A stretch of DNA of 64,000 bases from positions 268,505-332,504 of the forward strand of contig DIYJ01000007.1 of NCBI GenBank assembly GCA_002428995.1. The letters run 5' to 3'. The notes beneath the pieces were generated by a model. The model searched no databases. It was not told the origin of the DNA and worked only from the letters and a program-made list of their open reading frames with translations. The translations under genes were made by a program, and so were the position numbers. The DNA comes from Flavobacteriales bacterium UBA6057 (lineage in GTDB: Bacteria; Bacteroidota; Bacteroidia; Flavobacteriales_G; Salibacteraceae). This document shows, in pieces, positions 17,717 to 26,151 of this stretch; position 1 is the first letter of the stretch; every line of letters begins with the position of its first letter.

Positions 17717-18801
17717 TTTTTCTGTTTGTTTATGGCCACGCGCAAGCTGAATACATTGGAGTAGAGGGCAACGCTCTGATCGCCAATGTCTGTAAGCGCG
17801 TAGTCGATGGATAACACGTCTTTGATCGTAACACCCACACCTACGTTAGGTTGGAAGGTGTATTCAAAGTAATCTCCAATCTCGGCTTTGATCCGTTGGA
17901 AATTCCCCAGTCCGCCTCTGACGTGAAAGATGTTAAGGTACGAGATTTCAAGACCCAGGTTCGGGTCAACGCTGAACGGCTCTCCACTGATGAGAACGTT
18001 TCGCCTTCCGTCTGTAGTGATGTCAGCGTTCAGTTCTGTGAGAATAAACACCTTGTCTTTGATTGAAAACTGGCGTCCAACACCGACCACCAATCGAGGC
18101 AGTGTGATTTCCAAACCGTTTTCAGGAATCTCATTGTCGGTCGCTTCAAATACTTCGATGGTCCGCTCGTCCAGCGAAAAGCTCCAGCTGTTGTAGGTAG
18201 AAGTAATGTCTCTTCCCACGGCTCCAAAACGCCACTTCCCAACATTGTATTGAGCTCCCAGGTCCAGTCCAAAGCCCCAGGCCTGAGCCATGTCTCCCAC
18301 ACTGCGATAGATCACCTTGGCGTTTCCACCAATACGCAATCGATTGTCTTTGAATGACTTGCTGTAGGAAGTGAGAAAGGCGTAATCTGCTGTAGAGAAG
18401 GAAGTGATGCGGTCGTAATTCACGATCCCGTTTTGGTCAATCAGGTCCGTGGTATTTGGAATGTCGTCCACTCCAAAGCGGATAAAGCTGAATCCAAGAG
18501 CACTCTCGTCATTCACTCTGGCACCAACACCTACGTAGTCATAGTTTGCAATTCCCGCAAAGTATTCTGCGTGCTGAGCAGATACCTGCAAGTTGCTTTC
18601 GATAGCGGCAAGGCCGGCCGGGTTCCAGTAGGCAGAAGTCACATCATTGACCGTTGCCACCTGAGCGCGACTCATAGCCAATGCTCTCGCCCCAACACCA
18701 ATGTTGAGGAATTCATTACTGTACTTAGCCGTTTGAGACCAGCCGAGTGTAGCGAGCAGGGAAAAGGAAAGCGCGAGGAAAGAATGGAGGGCTCTATTCA
18801 T
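17713..18801 (-). CDS. PorV/PorQ-family outer-membrane beta-barrel protein
   Basis: The ~362-residue protein has a cleavable signal (LHSFLALSFSLLATLGWSQ), the family hallmark LNIGVGARALAMSRAQVA with SAYWNPAGL, and a beta-barrel of alternating aromatic strands. In known T9SS, PorV shuttles cargo from translocon to PorU, and PorQ binds PorZ; this paralogue sits with PorU2. I chose ATG 18801; the TTG at 18813 lies inside the promoter box. The downstream porU2 start overlaps its stop. Whether it acts as PorV or PorQ cannot be settled from this window. Confidence 0.85.
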   Translation of the reverse strand: MNRALHSFLALSFSLLATLGWSQTAKYSNEFLNIGVGARALAMSRAQVATVNDVTSAYWNPAGLAAIESNLQVSAQHAEYFAGIANYDYVGVGARVNDESALGFSFIRFGVDDIPNTTDLIDQNGIVNYDRITSFSTADYAFLTSYSKSFKDNRLRIGGNAKVIYRSVGDMAQAWGFGLDLGAQYNVGKWRFGAVGRDITSTYNSWSFSLDERTIEVFEATDNEIPENGLEITLPRLVVGVGRQFSIKDKVFILTELNADITTDGRRNVLISGEPFSVDPNLGLEISYLNIFHVRGGLGNFQRIKAEIGDYFEYTFQPNVGVGVTIKDVLSIDYALTDIGDQSVALYSNVFSLRVAINKQKK

Positions 18802-18810
18802 GAGAATTTG

Positions 18811-18818
18811 CAAAAATA
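18811..18818 (-). promoter_or_regulatory. -7 promoter box (TATTTTTG) of the porV-like/porU2 operon
   Basis: Exact TAnnTTTG on the minus strand, 9 nt before ATG 18801. Confidence 0.6.
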
Positions 18819-18901
18819 CGAAGGAAATCTTCTAGGGTTTTCAGCCTCATTAACATAGTTTGCCCAGAAAAATTGCTCCGAGTCACCTGAAGTGAACTGG
18901 A

Positions 18902-18909
18902 TATATTTG
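18902..18909 (+). promoter_or_regulatory. -7 promoter box (TATATTTG) of pssA-purS
   Basis: Exact TAnnTTTG, 18 nt before GTG 18928. It argues against the more upstream GTG at 18892 as the start. Confidence 0.6.
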
Positions 18910-18927
18910 ACGGCTAATTCGCTCTCT

Positions 18928-19797
18928 GTGAAATTCATCCCTAATACGCTGACTGCATTGAACCTCTGCCTGGGAGTGCTGGGGATCATTTTTGCATGCC
19001 GCGAGGCGATGAGCTGGGCGGCATACTGCATTTTCGCTGCAGCCATCCTCGACTTTCTCGATGGCTTGGTGGCACGCTTGCTGAATGCGCACAGCGACAT
19101 AGGGAAAGAACTGGATTCCCTGGCCGATATGGTTTCTTTCGGTGCGCTTCCGGGTGTCATTGTGTTCCAATTCATAGCCATAAACCGTGGACTTTACTTC
19201 GAGTTCATTGAGCGTTGGACTCTAACAGACGTTCTTTTCTGCTCGGTCGCACTGTTGATTCCTGCTGCCGCAGCGCTCAGATTAGCGAGGTTTAATAATG
19301 ACGAGGTTCCCCGTCCATACTTTCAAGGAATGCCTACTCCGGCTGTAGCCATTCTGGTGTCTTCGTTTCCTTTGATTTTGGAGTCGCAATTCAGGCTGAA
19401 TATTTACGATCCACAGCTCAACCTCATTTTTACCGTTGTGGCAGAGAGTCAACGTTGGGAGTGGTTGCAGTTCCTGGCGGCCCGATTGCTTTTCAGCGAC
19501 ACCTTCTTCCTGGTGCTTTCTCCTGTGCTTGCCGCTTTGATGCTCGTGGAGCTTCCCATGATTGCCTTGAAATTCAAGGGATTGAGCTGGGGTAAAAACA
19601 AGTGGATCTACATTTTTGCCATATGGCTGGTGCTGGTGTGGGTATTGTTTGTGATCCCCTACGTGTTCTGGATTCCGATCAATTACACCAACATTGACTT
19701 CATATCCATTCCCATTGCATGGCTTGGGTATGTGGTTCTCTCCGTAGTTTATGCCACCTTTGGCCATCCGAACAAACGCATAATAGAAGTTGAATGA
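18928..19797 (+). CDS. pssA: CDP-diacylglycerol-serine O-phosphatidyltransferase
   Basis: This integral membrane enzyme makes phosphatidylserine from CDP-diacylglycerol and serine, the first step to phosphatidylethanolamine. The CDP-alcohol phosphotransferase signature D-G-x2-A-R-x8-G-x3-D-x3-D is complete (DGLVARLLNAHSDIGKELD, then SLAD). About seven to eight hydrophobic segments follow. GTG 18928 (VKFIPNTLTALNLCLG) is preferred because the first membrane segment begins directly and a promoter box lies just upstream. Its TGA overlaps the purS ATG. Confidence 0.92.
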   Translation: MKFIPNTLTALNLCLGVLGIIFACREAMSWAAYCIFAAAILDFLDGLVARLLNAHSDIGKELDSLADMVSFGALPGVIVFQFIAINRGLYFEFIERWTLTDVLFCSVALLIPAAAALRLARFNNDEVPRPYFQGMPTPAVAILVSSFPLILESQFRLNIYDPQLNLIFTVVAESQRWEWLQFLAARLLFSDTFFLVLSPVLAALMLVELPMIALKFKGLSWGKNKWIYIFAIWLVLVWVLFVIPYVFWIPINYTNIDFISIPIAWLGYVVLSVVYATFGHPNKRIIEVE

Positions 19798-20054
19798 AAT
19801 TCATCGCTGAAATAGACATCATGCCTCTCAAAAGTCTGCTTGATCCACAGGGAAAAGCAGTGACTGGTTCCATGAAAAACCTCGGTCTCTCTGAGATCAC
19901 CAATGTGCGGATTGGAAAGCATATCACTCTGGAGGTCGAAGCGGCTTCTAAGGATGATGCTTCTGAAATGGTGACGAAGGCCTGCAAGCAGCTGCTGGCT
20001 AATGAGATCATGGAAAGCTTCTCATTTGAGCTGTCTGAAGCGGTAACGGCTTAA
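19794..20054 (+). CDS. purS: Phosphoribosylformylglycinamidine synthase subunit PurS
   Basis: The 86-residue protein matches PurS, the small bridging subunit that joins PurL and PurQ in the fourth step of purine synthesis. It shows the beta-strand start (KFIAEIDIMP), the conserved DPQGKAV segment and the central ITNVRIGKHITLEV strand. The length is typical. It is coupled to pssA by an ATGA overlap, an unusual partner; purL and purQ are not in the window. purH (59531-61027) belongs to the same pathway. Confidence 0.9.
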   Translation: MKFIAEIDIMPLKSLLDPQGKAVTGSMKNLGLSEITNVRIGKHITLEVEAASKDDASEMVTKACKQLLANEIMESFSFELSEAVTA

Positions 20055-20057
20055 GGG

Positions 20058-21152
20058 TTAAGCAAAATCTGTTTCTGAAACGAGGTAGCCGCATACCCTG
20101 CATGAAGTGCGCTCCTTGACTTCTGCATCGCCTCGCTCTACTTTTTTCTGAGGGGCTACTGTTCCGTCCCTCAACAGCGAAACGACATTCAGTTTTGCAG
20201 AACCGCAGCGAGGGCATCTACCTTCTTGCTCCGGTCTTTGTTCCCGCTCGGCCTTTTGGAAAATATCTTCCAAGGCTTCCTCAGTCATGAAAATAGAGGC
20301 CAAATGCTCCTGCACCATTTCCTGGGTTTGCTCCGCCAGGTCGGGATACTTGAAGTGGAAGAAATAGGCCAATTCTGCCGGGTTGAGGGATCCTATGAAT
20401 TGGCGGGTGTTGTCACCGTGCCCACTGGTTTTGAGCTCAAAGTTCTGACCCAGGTATACTTTACGCACTTGAGGATCGGCCGCAAGTTCTTCGGCTGTAC
20501 CAGCCTTCAGCAGCTGGCCTTCAAACATCAGGTAAGCTCGTTCAGTGATGGATAGTGTTTCCTGAACGTTGTGATCGGTGATGAGAATTCCAATGTTCTT
20601 GTCCTTGAGCGTAGAAACGATAAACTGAATATCCTCTACCGCGATAGGATCAACTCCAGCAAAAGGCTCATCCAAAAGAATGAAGTTGGGGTCAGAGGCC
20701 AGCGCGCGGGCAATTTCTGTCCTTCTTCTCTCTCCTCCGGAAAGAAGGTCTCCCCGGTTGGTGCGAACATGTTGGAGTCCAAACTCATCCAAAAGGGCTT
20801 CGAGTTTGTCGGTTTTCTCCTTTCGGGACAAATCGCGCCTCATCTCTAGCACCGCCTTGATGTTGTCTTCAACGCTAAGCTTTCGGAAGACCGAGGCTTC
20901 CTGGGGTAGATAGCCCACTCCTAATTGAGCGCGCTTATACATGGGAAGGCCTGTAATGTCCTGGTCTTCAAGGAAAATCTTACCCTCATTAGGTTTGATG
21001 AGCCCCACAATCATGTAGAAGGTGGTGGTCTTTCCAGCTCCGTTGGGCCCCAGCAGACCTACAATTTCGCCTTGCGAAACTTCTACGCTTACATTATTGA
21101 CGACCGTTCGGCTTCGGTATTTCTTGACGAGTTGTTCTGCGCGTAAGATCAT
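20058..21152 (-). CDS. lptB: LPS export ABC ATPase LptB with C-terminal zinc-ribbon extension
   Basis: Residues 1 to ~240 are a standard LptB: Walker A GPNGAGKT (35-42), LSGGERRR signature, FILLDEPFAGVDP Walker B and the ITDHNVQETL switch His, ending YLGQNFELK. LptB powers LPS extraction from the inner membrane with LptFG. The protein continues for about 120 residues: a helical region (LNPAELAYFFHFKYP ... TEEALEDIFQKAE), then two CxxC pairs (313/316 and 351/354) that look like a zinc ribbon. LptB is usually about 240 residues, so the tail is unusual. It is third in the run tatC - DUF5686 - lptB. Confidence 0.93.
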   Translation of the reverse strand: MILRAEQLVKKYRSRTVVNNVSVEVSQGEIVGLLGPNGAGKTTTFYMIVGLIKPNEGKIFLEDQDITGLPMYKRAQLGVGYLPQEASVFRKLSVEDNIKAVLEMRRDLSRKEKTDKLEALLDEFGLQHVRTNRGDLLSGGERRRTEIARALASDPNFILLDEPFAGVDPIAVEDIQFIVSTLKDKNIGILITDHNVQETLSITERAYLMFEGQLLKAGTAEELAADPQVRKVYLGQNFELKTSGHGDNTRQFIGSLNPAELAYFFHFKYPDLAEQTQEMVQEHLASIFMTEEALEDIFQKAEREQRPEQEGRCPRCGSAKLNVVSLLRDGTVAPQKKVERGDAEVKERTSCRVCGYLVSETDFA

Positions 21153-21161
21153 ACTGCAATG

Positions 21162-23630
21162 CTAAAAATCGATTTGGAAAGCAACTCTTATACCAAAGGG
21201 AACTGCATCAGGTTTGTCCAAATACGAAAGCCTCCAAAGGGCATCCACTCTCAGGATTTTGAAGATGTTTTCTATACCGGCACTTGCCTCGAAATAGGGT
21301 TTGCCAAGGGTGGAAAGGCCCGGCACAAAGTCCAGTTCCTCTGTGTGATTGTTTCTCAGTTCTCCGATGGCGCATCTGAAGGCTGTTACCTCTCGCCATT
21401 TCAATTTGCGGAACAGAGGCACCTTGTTGAAGAAAAGGCCGTTGTAGTGATGCACCCAGGCTACCGTTACCCAGCGATCAGCGACAAACTCGTAGAAGTT
21501 CATCAGGTTGAAGGAATAAGCATCGTAGAAATAGGTCTCGTTTCCGTTGAATAACTGCAGCAATGGAAAAGGCAGCGTTCCCCAGATCTTACCCACCTCA
21601 ACATGCAGATCACTCTGACCGATTGGATTGATCGAAAACTGATCTTGAATGTCGATGGCCGCCCGCTGGTATTCGTATTCACCTCCCATGAATCCCTTGA
21701 TGCCCAACGCCAAATTCGCCTGAATGATTGGATACTTTGTTCCCAGACTGATCCTGTCCAACTCTCCGGTGATGAATTTTTCCCGGTAGGCCAGGCGAAG
21801 AGTAAGGCTCACCTCGGAAGTACTCAGGCGCTGAATGTTCTGCGTGTTACCTTCAGGATCGGTTTGGGTAAGCTGGAATTGACCGGGAGACCAGATGTCT
21901 CTTCGGTTGTAAGTCAATAGTGAAGAGAAGCCGGGGAAATACTCCAGCTCGTAATCCACCTTGTATTCTTCAAAGGCGTTCAACTGATTGTTGGGCGAGC
22001 GCCTGAACACAGAGGAGAGAATGTTGTCGGTCCGCCAGGCATTTGCGCTCTGGCCCAGCTGCTCCAAGTCTTTTCGGTAGGAGGCGTGCAGGATTTGCCG
22101 CGGTCGTTTGGATAGGAAGTACCTGCTTTCTATCTGGTATTTGAAGAGCTCATCGCGGATGCCGTAGGCGAGGTAGCCACTGAATTCTACCTTGGTGCTG
22201 AAGTCGCTGTTTGTTTTTCCTCCAATGCGGAAGCGAGGTCCTTCAATCTGGTTGAAGCTGAACGTAGTGAAGTAGGGACCAAAATCGATGTACTTCATTT
22301 CATAGTAGCCCGTCACAATCAGGGTAATGACATCTACATAGGTCCGGAAGGCTGGAATGTCTTTGATCGTGTCTACCATCGCGTAGATGCTCTGCTCCTT
22401 TTCGCTCAGGTGTTCCGGTCGTTTCTCGTTCCAGAACTCATCACTCTTTTCATTGGCGCCATCGGCTACCTGTATGTTGTTGAAGACACTGTAGAATTCA
22501 TCATCCTGCTCCTCGTTGATTCTGAAGTTATTGTAGATCGTGGTCTTCCTGCCGTAGAAACCCACTGACTTTTCGGCAACGTTGAAGTCGATTACCACAT
22601 TCTCCTTGGTGAGCATCCATACTTCATCCTCGACCTGATCATATTCATGAATCACCTTGAAGCCATTCACCCAATTGATGTTCGCGTCTTCCTTCACCGT
22701 GGCTTCGATCTGCTTCACGGCATAGGTCGTGTCGTTGATCCACATCTCGCCTTCAAACACCAGTTCGCCCTTTCTGCGGGGAATGAAGGCAATTTGGTAG
22801 CATTTATAGCGGTTGTCCAGCACAGCGCTGTCCAGCAGGTAATACTTGTAGGAGACCTGTCCCAGATCAGAGAGCGGGCTCACAAAGCTCTTCCCGAAAA
22901 TGTCGATGTAGTTGTCGTAGATGTTTGTACCCTGATACATATCTCCCAAAAACTGGGAAATACTCTCGTTTTTCACACCCGCCACCTTGGTTGCTTCGAT
23001 GAGCTCCTTGGTCGCTTTGGGGTTTTTGCGGTAGAAATAGCGGGAGTAAGACTCTGTGAGGAACATTGGCAGAAAGGGCTTGTCCTCGCTGGTGGAGTCG
23101 ATGTTGTCAAACACAAACTGGAAGGGCTTCATCACACGCCTTCCTGTGAAGCTTTCGTCAATATTGTTGATGTCAAACTCAATCTTGTTGTAGACATCGT
23201 ATTCGTAGAAATTGAGCTTTTCCCGGTTGTTGGCGGCCTTATTGCGCACCACCTTCTTCATGATCTCTACGGCCGGGTCTTTTTTCTTCTTGTCAGCCTT
23301 TACGGTGATCATTTGCAGCGCTATGCCTGAGACCTGCATCTCAAAGTCGATCACCTGGGAGCGATCCAGTTTCACCTTTTGGGCGATGCGTTTGTATCCA
23401 ACAGTCGAAGCAATGAGTGAATCGGTTCCGTAGTAAGTTTCGATGCGGTAGTTCCCCTTCTCATCGCTGATCGTCCCAATCTTGCTGTCTTTGAAATAGA
23501 TGTTGGCAAAAGGCACTGCCTCGTTGGTTTCCGAGTCAAAAACACGACCGGTCACAATCGTTTTTTGAGCGTTGGCGCCAACACAAATGAGGAGAAACAG
23601 AAAAACAGGTATGAGTCGGGTCAGATTCAA
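21162..23630 (-). CDS. DUF5686 / carboxypeptidase-like regulatory domain outer-membrane protein
   Basis: The 822-residue protein has a signal peptide (IPVFLFLLICVGANAQ), then a carboxypeptidase-regulatory-like beta-sandwich (VTGRVFDSETNEAVPFANI, residues ~24-105), and a long C-terminal region rich in aromatic beta-strands characteristic of DUF5686. It ends in ...GIRVAFQIDF, a terminal Phe as in outer-membrane barrels. The function of DUF5686 is not established; the layout resembles TonB-receptor-like or surface barrel proteins. It sits between tatC and lptB on the same strand with gaps of only 9-19 bp, so co-transcription is likely. Confidence 0.88.
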   Translation of the reverse strand: MNLTRLIPVFLFLLICVGANAQKTIVTGRVFDSETNEAVPFANIYFKDSKIGTISDEKGNYRIETYYGTDSLIASTVGYKRIAQKVKLDRSQVIDFEMQVSGIALQMITVKADKKKKDPAVEIMKKVVRNKAANNREKLNFYEYDVYNKIEFDINNIDESFTGRRVMKPFQFVFDNIDSTSEDKPFLPMFLTESYSRYFYRKNPKATKELIEATKVAGVKNESISQFLGDMYQGTNIYDNYIDIFGKSFVSPLSDLGQVSYKYYLLDSAVLDNRYKCYQIAFIPRRKGELVFEGEMWINDTTYAVKQIEATVKEDANINWVNGFKVIHEYDQVEDEVWMLTKENVVIDFNVAEKSVGFYGRKTTIYNNFRINEEQDDEFYSVFNNIQVADGANEKSDEFWNEKRPEHLSEKEQSIYAMVDTIKDIPAFRTYVDVITLIVTGYYEMKYIDFGPYFTTFSFNQIEGPRFRIGGKTNSDFSTKVEFSGYLAYGIRDELFKYQIESRYFLSKRPRQILHASYRKDLEQLGQSANAWRTDNILSSVFRRSPNNQLNAFEEYKVDYELEYFPGFSSLLTYNRRDIWSPGQFQLTQTDPEGNTQNIQRLSTSEVSLTLRLAYREKFITGELDRISLGTKYPIIQANLALGIKGFMGGEYEYQRAAIDIQDQFSINPIGQSDLHVEVGKIWGTLPFPLLQLFNGNETYFYDAYSFNLMNFYEFVADRWVTVAWVHHYNGLFFNKVPLFRKLKWREVTAFRCAIGELRNNHTEELDFVPGLSTLGKPYFEASAGIENIFKILRVDALWRLSYLDKPDAVPFGIRVAFQIDF

Positions 23631-23649
23631 GCCAGAAATCTACACACTA

Positions 23650-24504
23650 TTATGATGTCAGGTTTTCTTCTTTGCGTTTTACAGCCGCAGAAATTCTGAT
23701 GCTCACTTCGTAGAGAATCATGATAGGTATGGAGACGAGTATTTGGCTGAAAACGTCAGGTGGTGTAATCACAGCAGAAAGCACCAGCGCCCCAACCAAG
23801 GCATGTCTGCGGAAGGCCTTCAGCACCTTGGGTGTAAGAATGCCTGCCCGGGTGAGGAAAAAGACGACTAAGGGCAGCTCAAAAACAGCTCCACAGGCGA
23901 GGGCAACAGTTGTGACCAGAGAAACATAGGTGGACAAAGTTGGATTGTTCAGCACGGTCTCGCTCACCTGATAATTCAGAAAGAAGTTAATGGACAACGG
24001 GCTGATGACGAAATAGCCAAAGAGTACGCCAGAAAAGAACAATAGACTAGCAGCCGCTACAAAACCACGTGCCATTTTACGTTCGCCTGCATGCAAGCCT
24101 GGGGCAATAAATCTCCATATCTCCCAGAATACATAGGGCGCACCGATGATCAATCCTGCGATGAGGGCCGTCATGATGTGGGATGTAAACTGGCCTGCCA
24201 TGGTCAGATTCACCAGATCAGGTAAATCCTGACCGATGCATATTGCTCCATCCGGGAAAAAGGCCGGAAGCAGTTCACTCATTTTGCCGGAAAGACGGCA
24301 TAATAGGCGGTAGGTAGGAAAGTCGGGACTTTTTGGGCCGAAGATGATCGTGTCAAATACAAAGCCCTTAAAAATGAAGGCTGCGATAGCGCCTAGCGTT
24401 ACTGCCAGAAGGGACCTGATCAAATGCCATCTCAACTCCTCGAGATGGTCGAGAAACGACATCTCATCGCCTTCTCCTATTTCCTTGCGCTGCTGATTCT
24501 CCAT
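23650..24504 (-). CDS. tatC: Twin-arginine translocase subunit TatC
   Basis: The 284-residue, six-helix inner-membrane protein recognises twin-arginine signal peptides and forms the core of the Tat pore for folded proteins. The N-terminal MSFLDHLEELRWHLIRS motif is the family hallmark; FWEIWRFIAPGL and the conserved GVLFGYFVISPL segment also match. A longer first periplasmic loop (~residues 55-95) carries two Cys. No tatA is adjacent. It is the first gene of the tatC - DUF5686 - lptB run and has its own promoter box. Confidence 0.96.
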   Translation of the reverse strand: MENQQRKEIGEGDEMSFLDHLEELRWHLIRSLLAVTLGAIAAFIFKGFVFDTIIFGPKSPDFPTYRLLCRLSGKMSELLPAFFPDGAICIGQDLPDLVNLTMAGQFTSHIMTALIAGLIIGAPYVFWEIWRFIAPGLHAGERKMARGFVAAASLLFFSGVLFGYFVISPLSINFFLNYQVSETVLNNPTLSTYVSLVTTVALACGAVFELPLVVFFLTRAGILTPKVLKAFRRHALVGALVLSAVITPPDVFSQILVSIPIMILYEVSIRISAAVKRKEENLTS

Positions 24505-24518
24505 GTGCTAAGAGGCGT

Positions 24519-24526
24519 CAAAGATA
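24519..24526 (-). promoter_or_regulatory. -7 promoter box (TATCTTTG) of tatC
   Basis: Exact TAnnTTTG on the minus strand, 14 nt before the tatC ATG. Confidence 0.6.
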
Positions 24527-24579
24527 CCATTGAGCCGCTGTGAATTTTCGCAAAGCGCATGTTCTTTCAACAGCTTGAT

Positions 24580-24587
24580 TATCTTTG
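24580..24587 (+). promoter_or_regulatory. -7 promoter box (TATCTTTG), leaderless configuration
   Basis: Exact TAnnTTTG with 4 nt (CTTT) before ATG 24592. Confidence 0.65.
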
Positions 24588-24591
24588 CTTT

Positions 24592-25047
24592 ATGCGCTCA
24601 GATTTCTTCAGACTCCTTTTGCTTTGTTCCCTCGGGGCAATCATCATGACTGGTTGTCAATCTGATGAAGAGCAAATCATCCTGTCTGAGGCTCACTCTG
24701 TCAAGGTCTTGGTGTTTGACTTGGACCATCCGATAGACATGAAAGTTGCTTCTAAAGAATTGAAGCATGTGCAGGGTTTTCTCTTTGCTACTTTAAAGAA
24801 AGAGGATCGACTCATTGCTCATTTTGCTGAAATCGCTTCAGACGAGTATTTGAAGAAGCGCAGCAAGGAAGTGCTGAGTGATCATGCTCCCGTTTTGGTG
24901 TCTGTTTCCAGTCAAAAAGTTCACATTCCAGAGTTGGCTCAAAGCGATGGCAGCGAGGCAACGGGCGTGCGCAAAGCGATTGAGAAGCCGAGCGCACCTG
25001 TGCAGCAATTCCCTAACGTTTTCGATCTTTTTCGCTTCCTTTTTTAA
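24592..25047 (+). CDS. Small lipoprotein of unknown function
   Basis: The ~151-residue protein begins with a lipoprotein signal (FFRLLLLCSLGAIIMTGC), lipidated Cys near residue 20. The mature part is polar with no recognised domain and ends in a phenylalanine-rich stretch (FPNVFDLFRFLF). ATG 24592 is preferred over the upstream in-frame start at 24559, which would span the promoter box and add a non-signal extension. It lies 48 bp before ctaA on the same strand; a link to cytochrome biogenesis is only positional. Confidence 0.75.
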   Translation: MRSDFFRLLLLCSLGAIIMTGCQSDEEQIILSEAHSVKVLVFDLDHPIDMKVASKELKHVQGFLFATLKKEDRLIAHFAEIASDEYLKKRSKEVLSDHAPVLVSVSSQKVHIPELAQSDGSEATGVRKAIEKPSAPVQQFPNVFDLFRFLF

Positions 25048-25095
25048 GCATTCTGCCCTTTTCTTTGTTGATTTTCTGAACACAAAGAAGTTGGT

Positions 25096-26151
25096 ATGCA
25101 GCGTTTGAAAGATCACCCCCACCGTTTCATGATCCTTTGGCTCTGCCTCGGGATTTTTTTAGTTCTCTCGATGGTTGTGGTTGGAGGTCTTACAAGGCTT
25201 ACACACTCCGGACTTTCCATGACGGAATGGAGTTTTGCCGGTTCGTTCCCGCCCGTGAATGAAGAGGGATGGAATGCCGAGTTTGGCAAATACAAGCAAT
25301 CTCCGGAGTACATCGAGCTTCACAGTCACTTCACGCTTTCAGAGTTTAAAGGCATTTATTGGTGGGAATACATCCACCGCATGTTAGGCCGCTTCATTGG
25401 AGTGGTGTTCATGATCCCCTTCCTTTTGTTCCTGGTGCTCAAAAGGGTCCCCAAAGGAATTCTTCCCAGTCTCTTGCTCATATTGGCTTTAGGTACAGTC
25501 CAGGCACTGCTGGGCTGGTTTATGGTGAAGAGTGGGTTGGTGGACGTGCCGAGGGTAAGCCATTATCGATTGGCAGCGCACCTCACCACAGCATTCATTA
25601 CGTGCACGGTGATCTTCTGGGTGGTGTTTAAGGTCTTTGATCATGGAGTGGTGCCGCGAAGGTTGGCGATGAAGCCTTTACCCGTTGTGTTGATCGTTTT
25701 GCTTCTGATACAGATTGTTTATGGTGCCTTTGTCGCAGGCATGCGCGCAGGTCTTATTCACAACACCTGGCCTTTGATGGATGGTGCGTTGGTAGGCGAT
25801 ATGGTTACAGCCATGGATCCGCTGTATCAGAACTTCCTTGAAAACCGTTCAGGCGTCCAATTTGTGCACCGAACGCTTGGATTAATCGTTGCCATCCTGG
25901 CCATTTATGCTGGTTGGAAGGCTGTAAGCACAGGCAATACACATCAGAAACTCAGTGGGAAATGGTTGATCGGGATGGTAGTAGTGCAGTTTTTGCTTGG
26001 TGTTTTCACCTTGCTAATGGCTGTGCCTATTGTTCTTGGAGTGCTGCACCAAGTGGTCGCCTTGTTGCTCCTGTTGGCGGTGGTTGCCTACTACTATTTC
26101 CAGCGCTTTGAGTTCACTCCTGCCAGTGAAACGAGTCGATCAGGTGCCTGA
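25096..26151 (+). CDS. ctaA: Heme A synthase (COX15/CtaA family)
   Basis: The 351-residue, eight-helix membrane enzyme converts heme O to heme A for cytochrome oxidase. It shows the family start VVGGLTRLTHSGLSMTEW, the heme-ligand His segments (WEYIHRMLGR, QFVHRTLG, VLHQVVAL) and GAFVAGMRAGLIHNTWP. Its last 38 bp overlap gldD on the opposite strand, tail-to-tail. No strong promoter box is seen in the 48 bp upstream, so it may be read from the lipoprotein promoter. Confidence 0.95.
   Translation: MQRLKDHPHRFMILWLCLGIFLVLSMVVVGGLTRLTHSGLSMTEWSFAGSFPPVNEEGWNAEFGKYKQSPEYIELHSHFTLSEFKGIYWWEYIHRMLGRFIGVVFMIPFLLFLVLKRVPKGILPSLLLILALGTVQALLGWFMVKSGLVDVPRVSHYRLAAHLTTAFITCTVIFWVVFKVFDHGVVPRRLAMKPLPVVLIVLLLIQIVYGAFVAGMRAGLIHNTWPLMDGALVGDMVTAMDPLYQNFLENRSGVQFVHRTLGLIVAILAIYAGWKAVSTGNTHQKLSGKWLIGMVVVQFLLGVFTLLMAVPIVLGVLHQVVALLLLLAVVAYYYFQRFEFTPASETSRSGA

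Noticed and set aside
18892..18927. Upstream GTG start for pssA
   Set aside because: It would place the TATATTTG promoter box inside the coding region; GTG 18928 is better placed.
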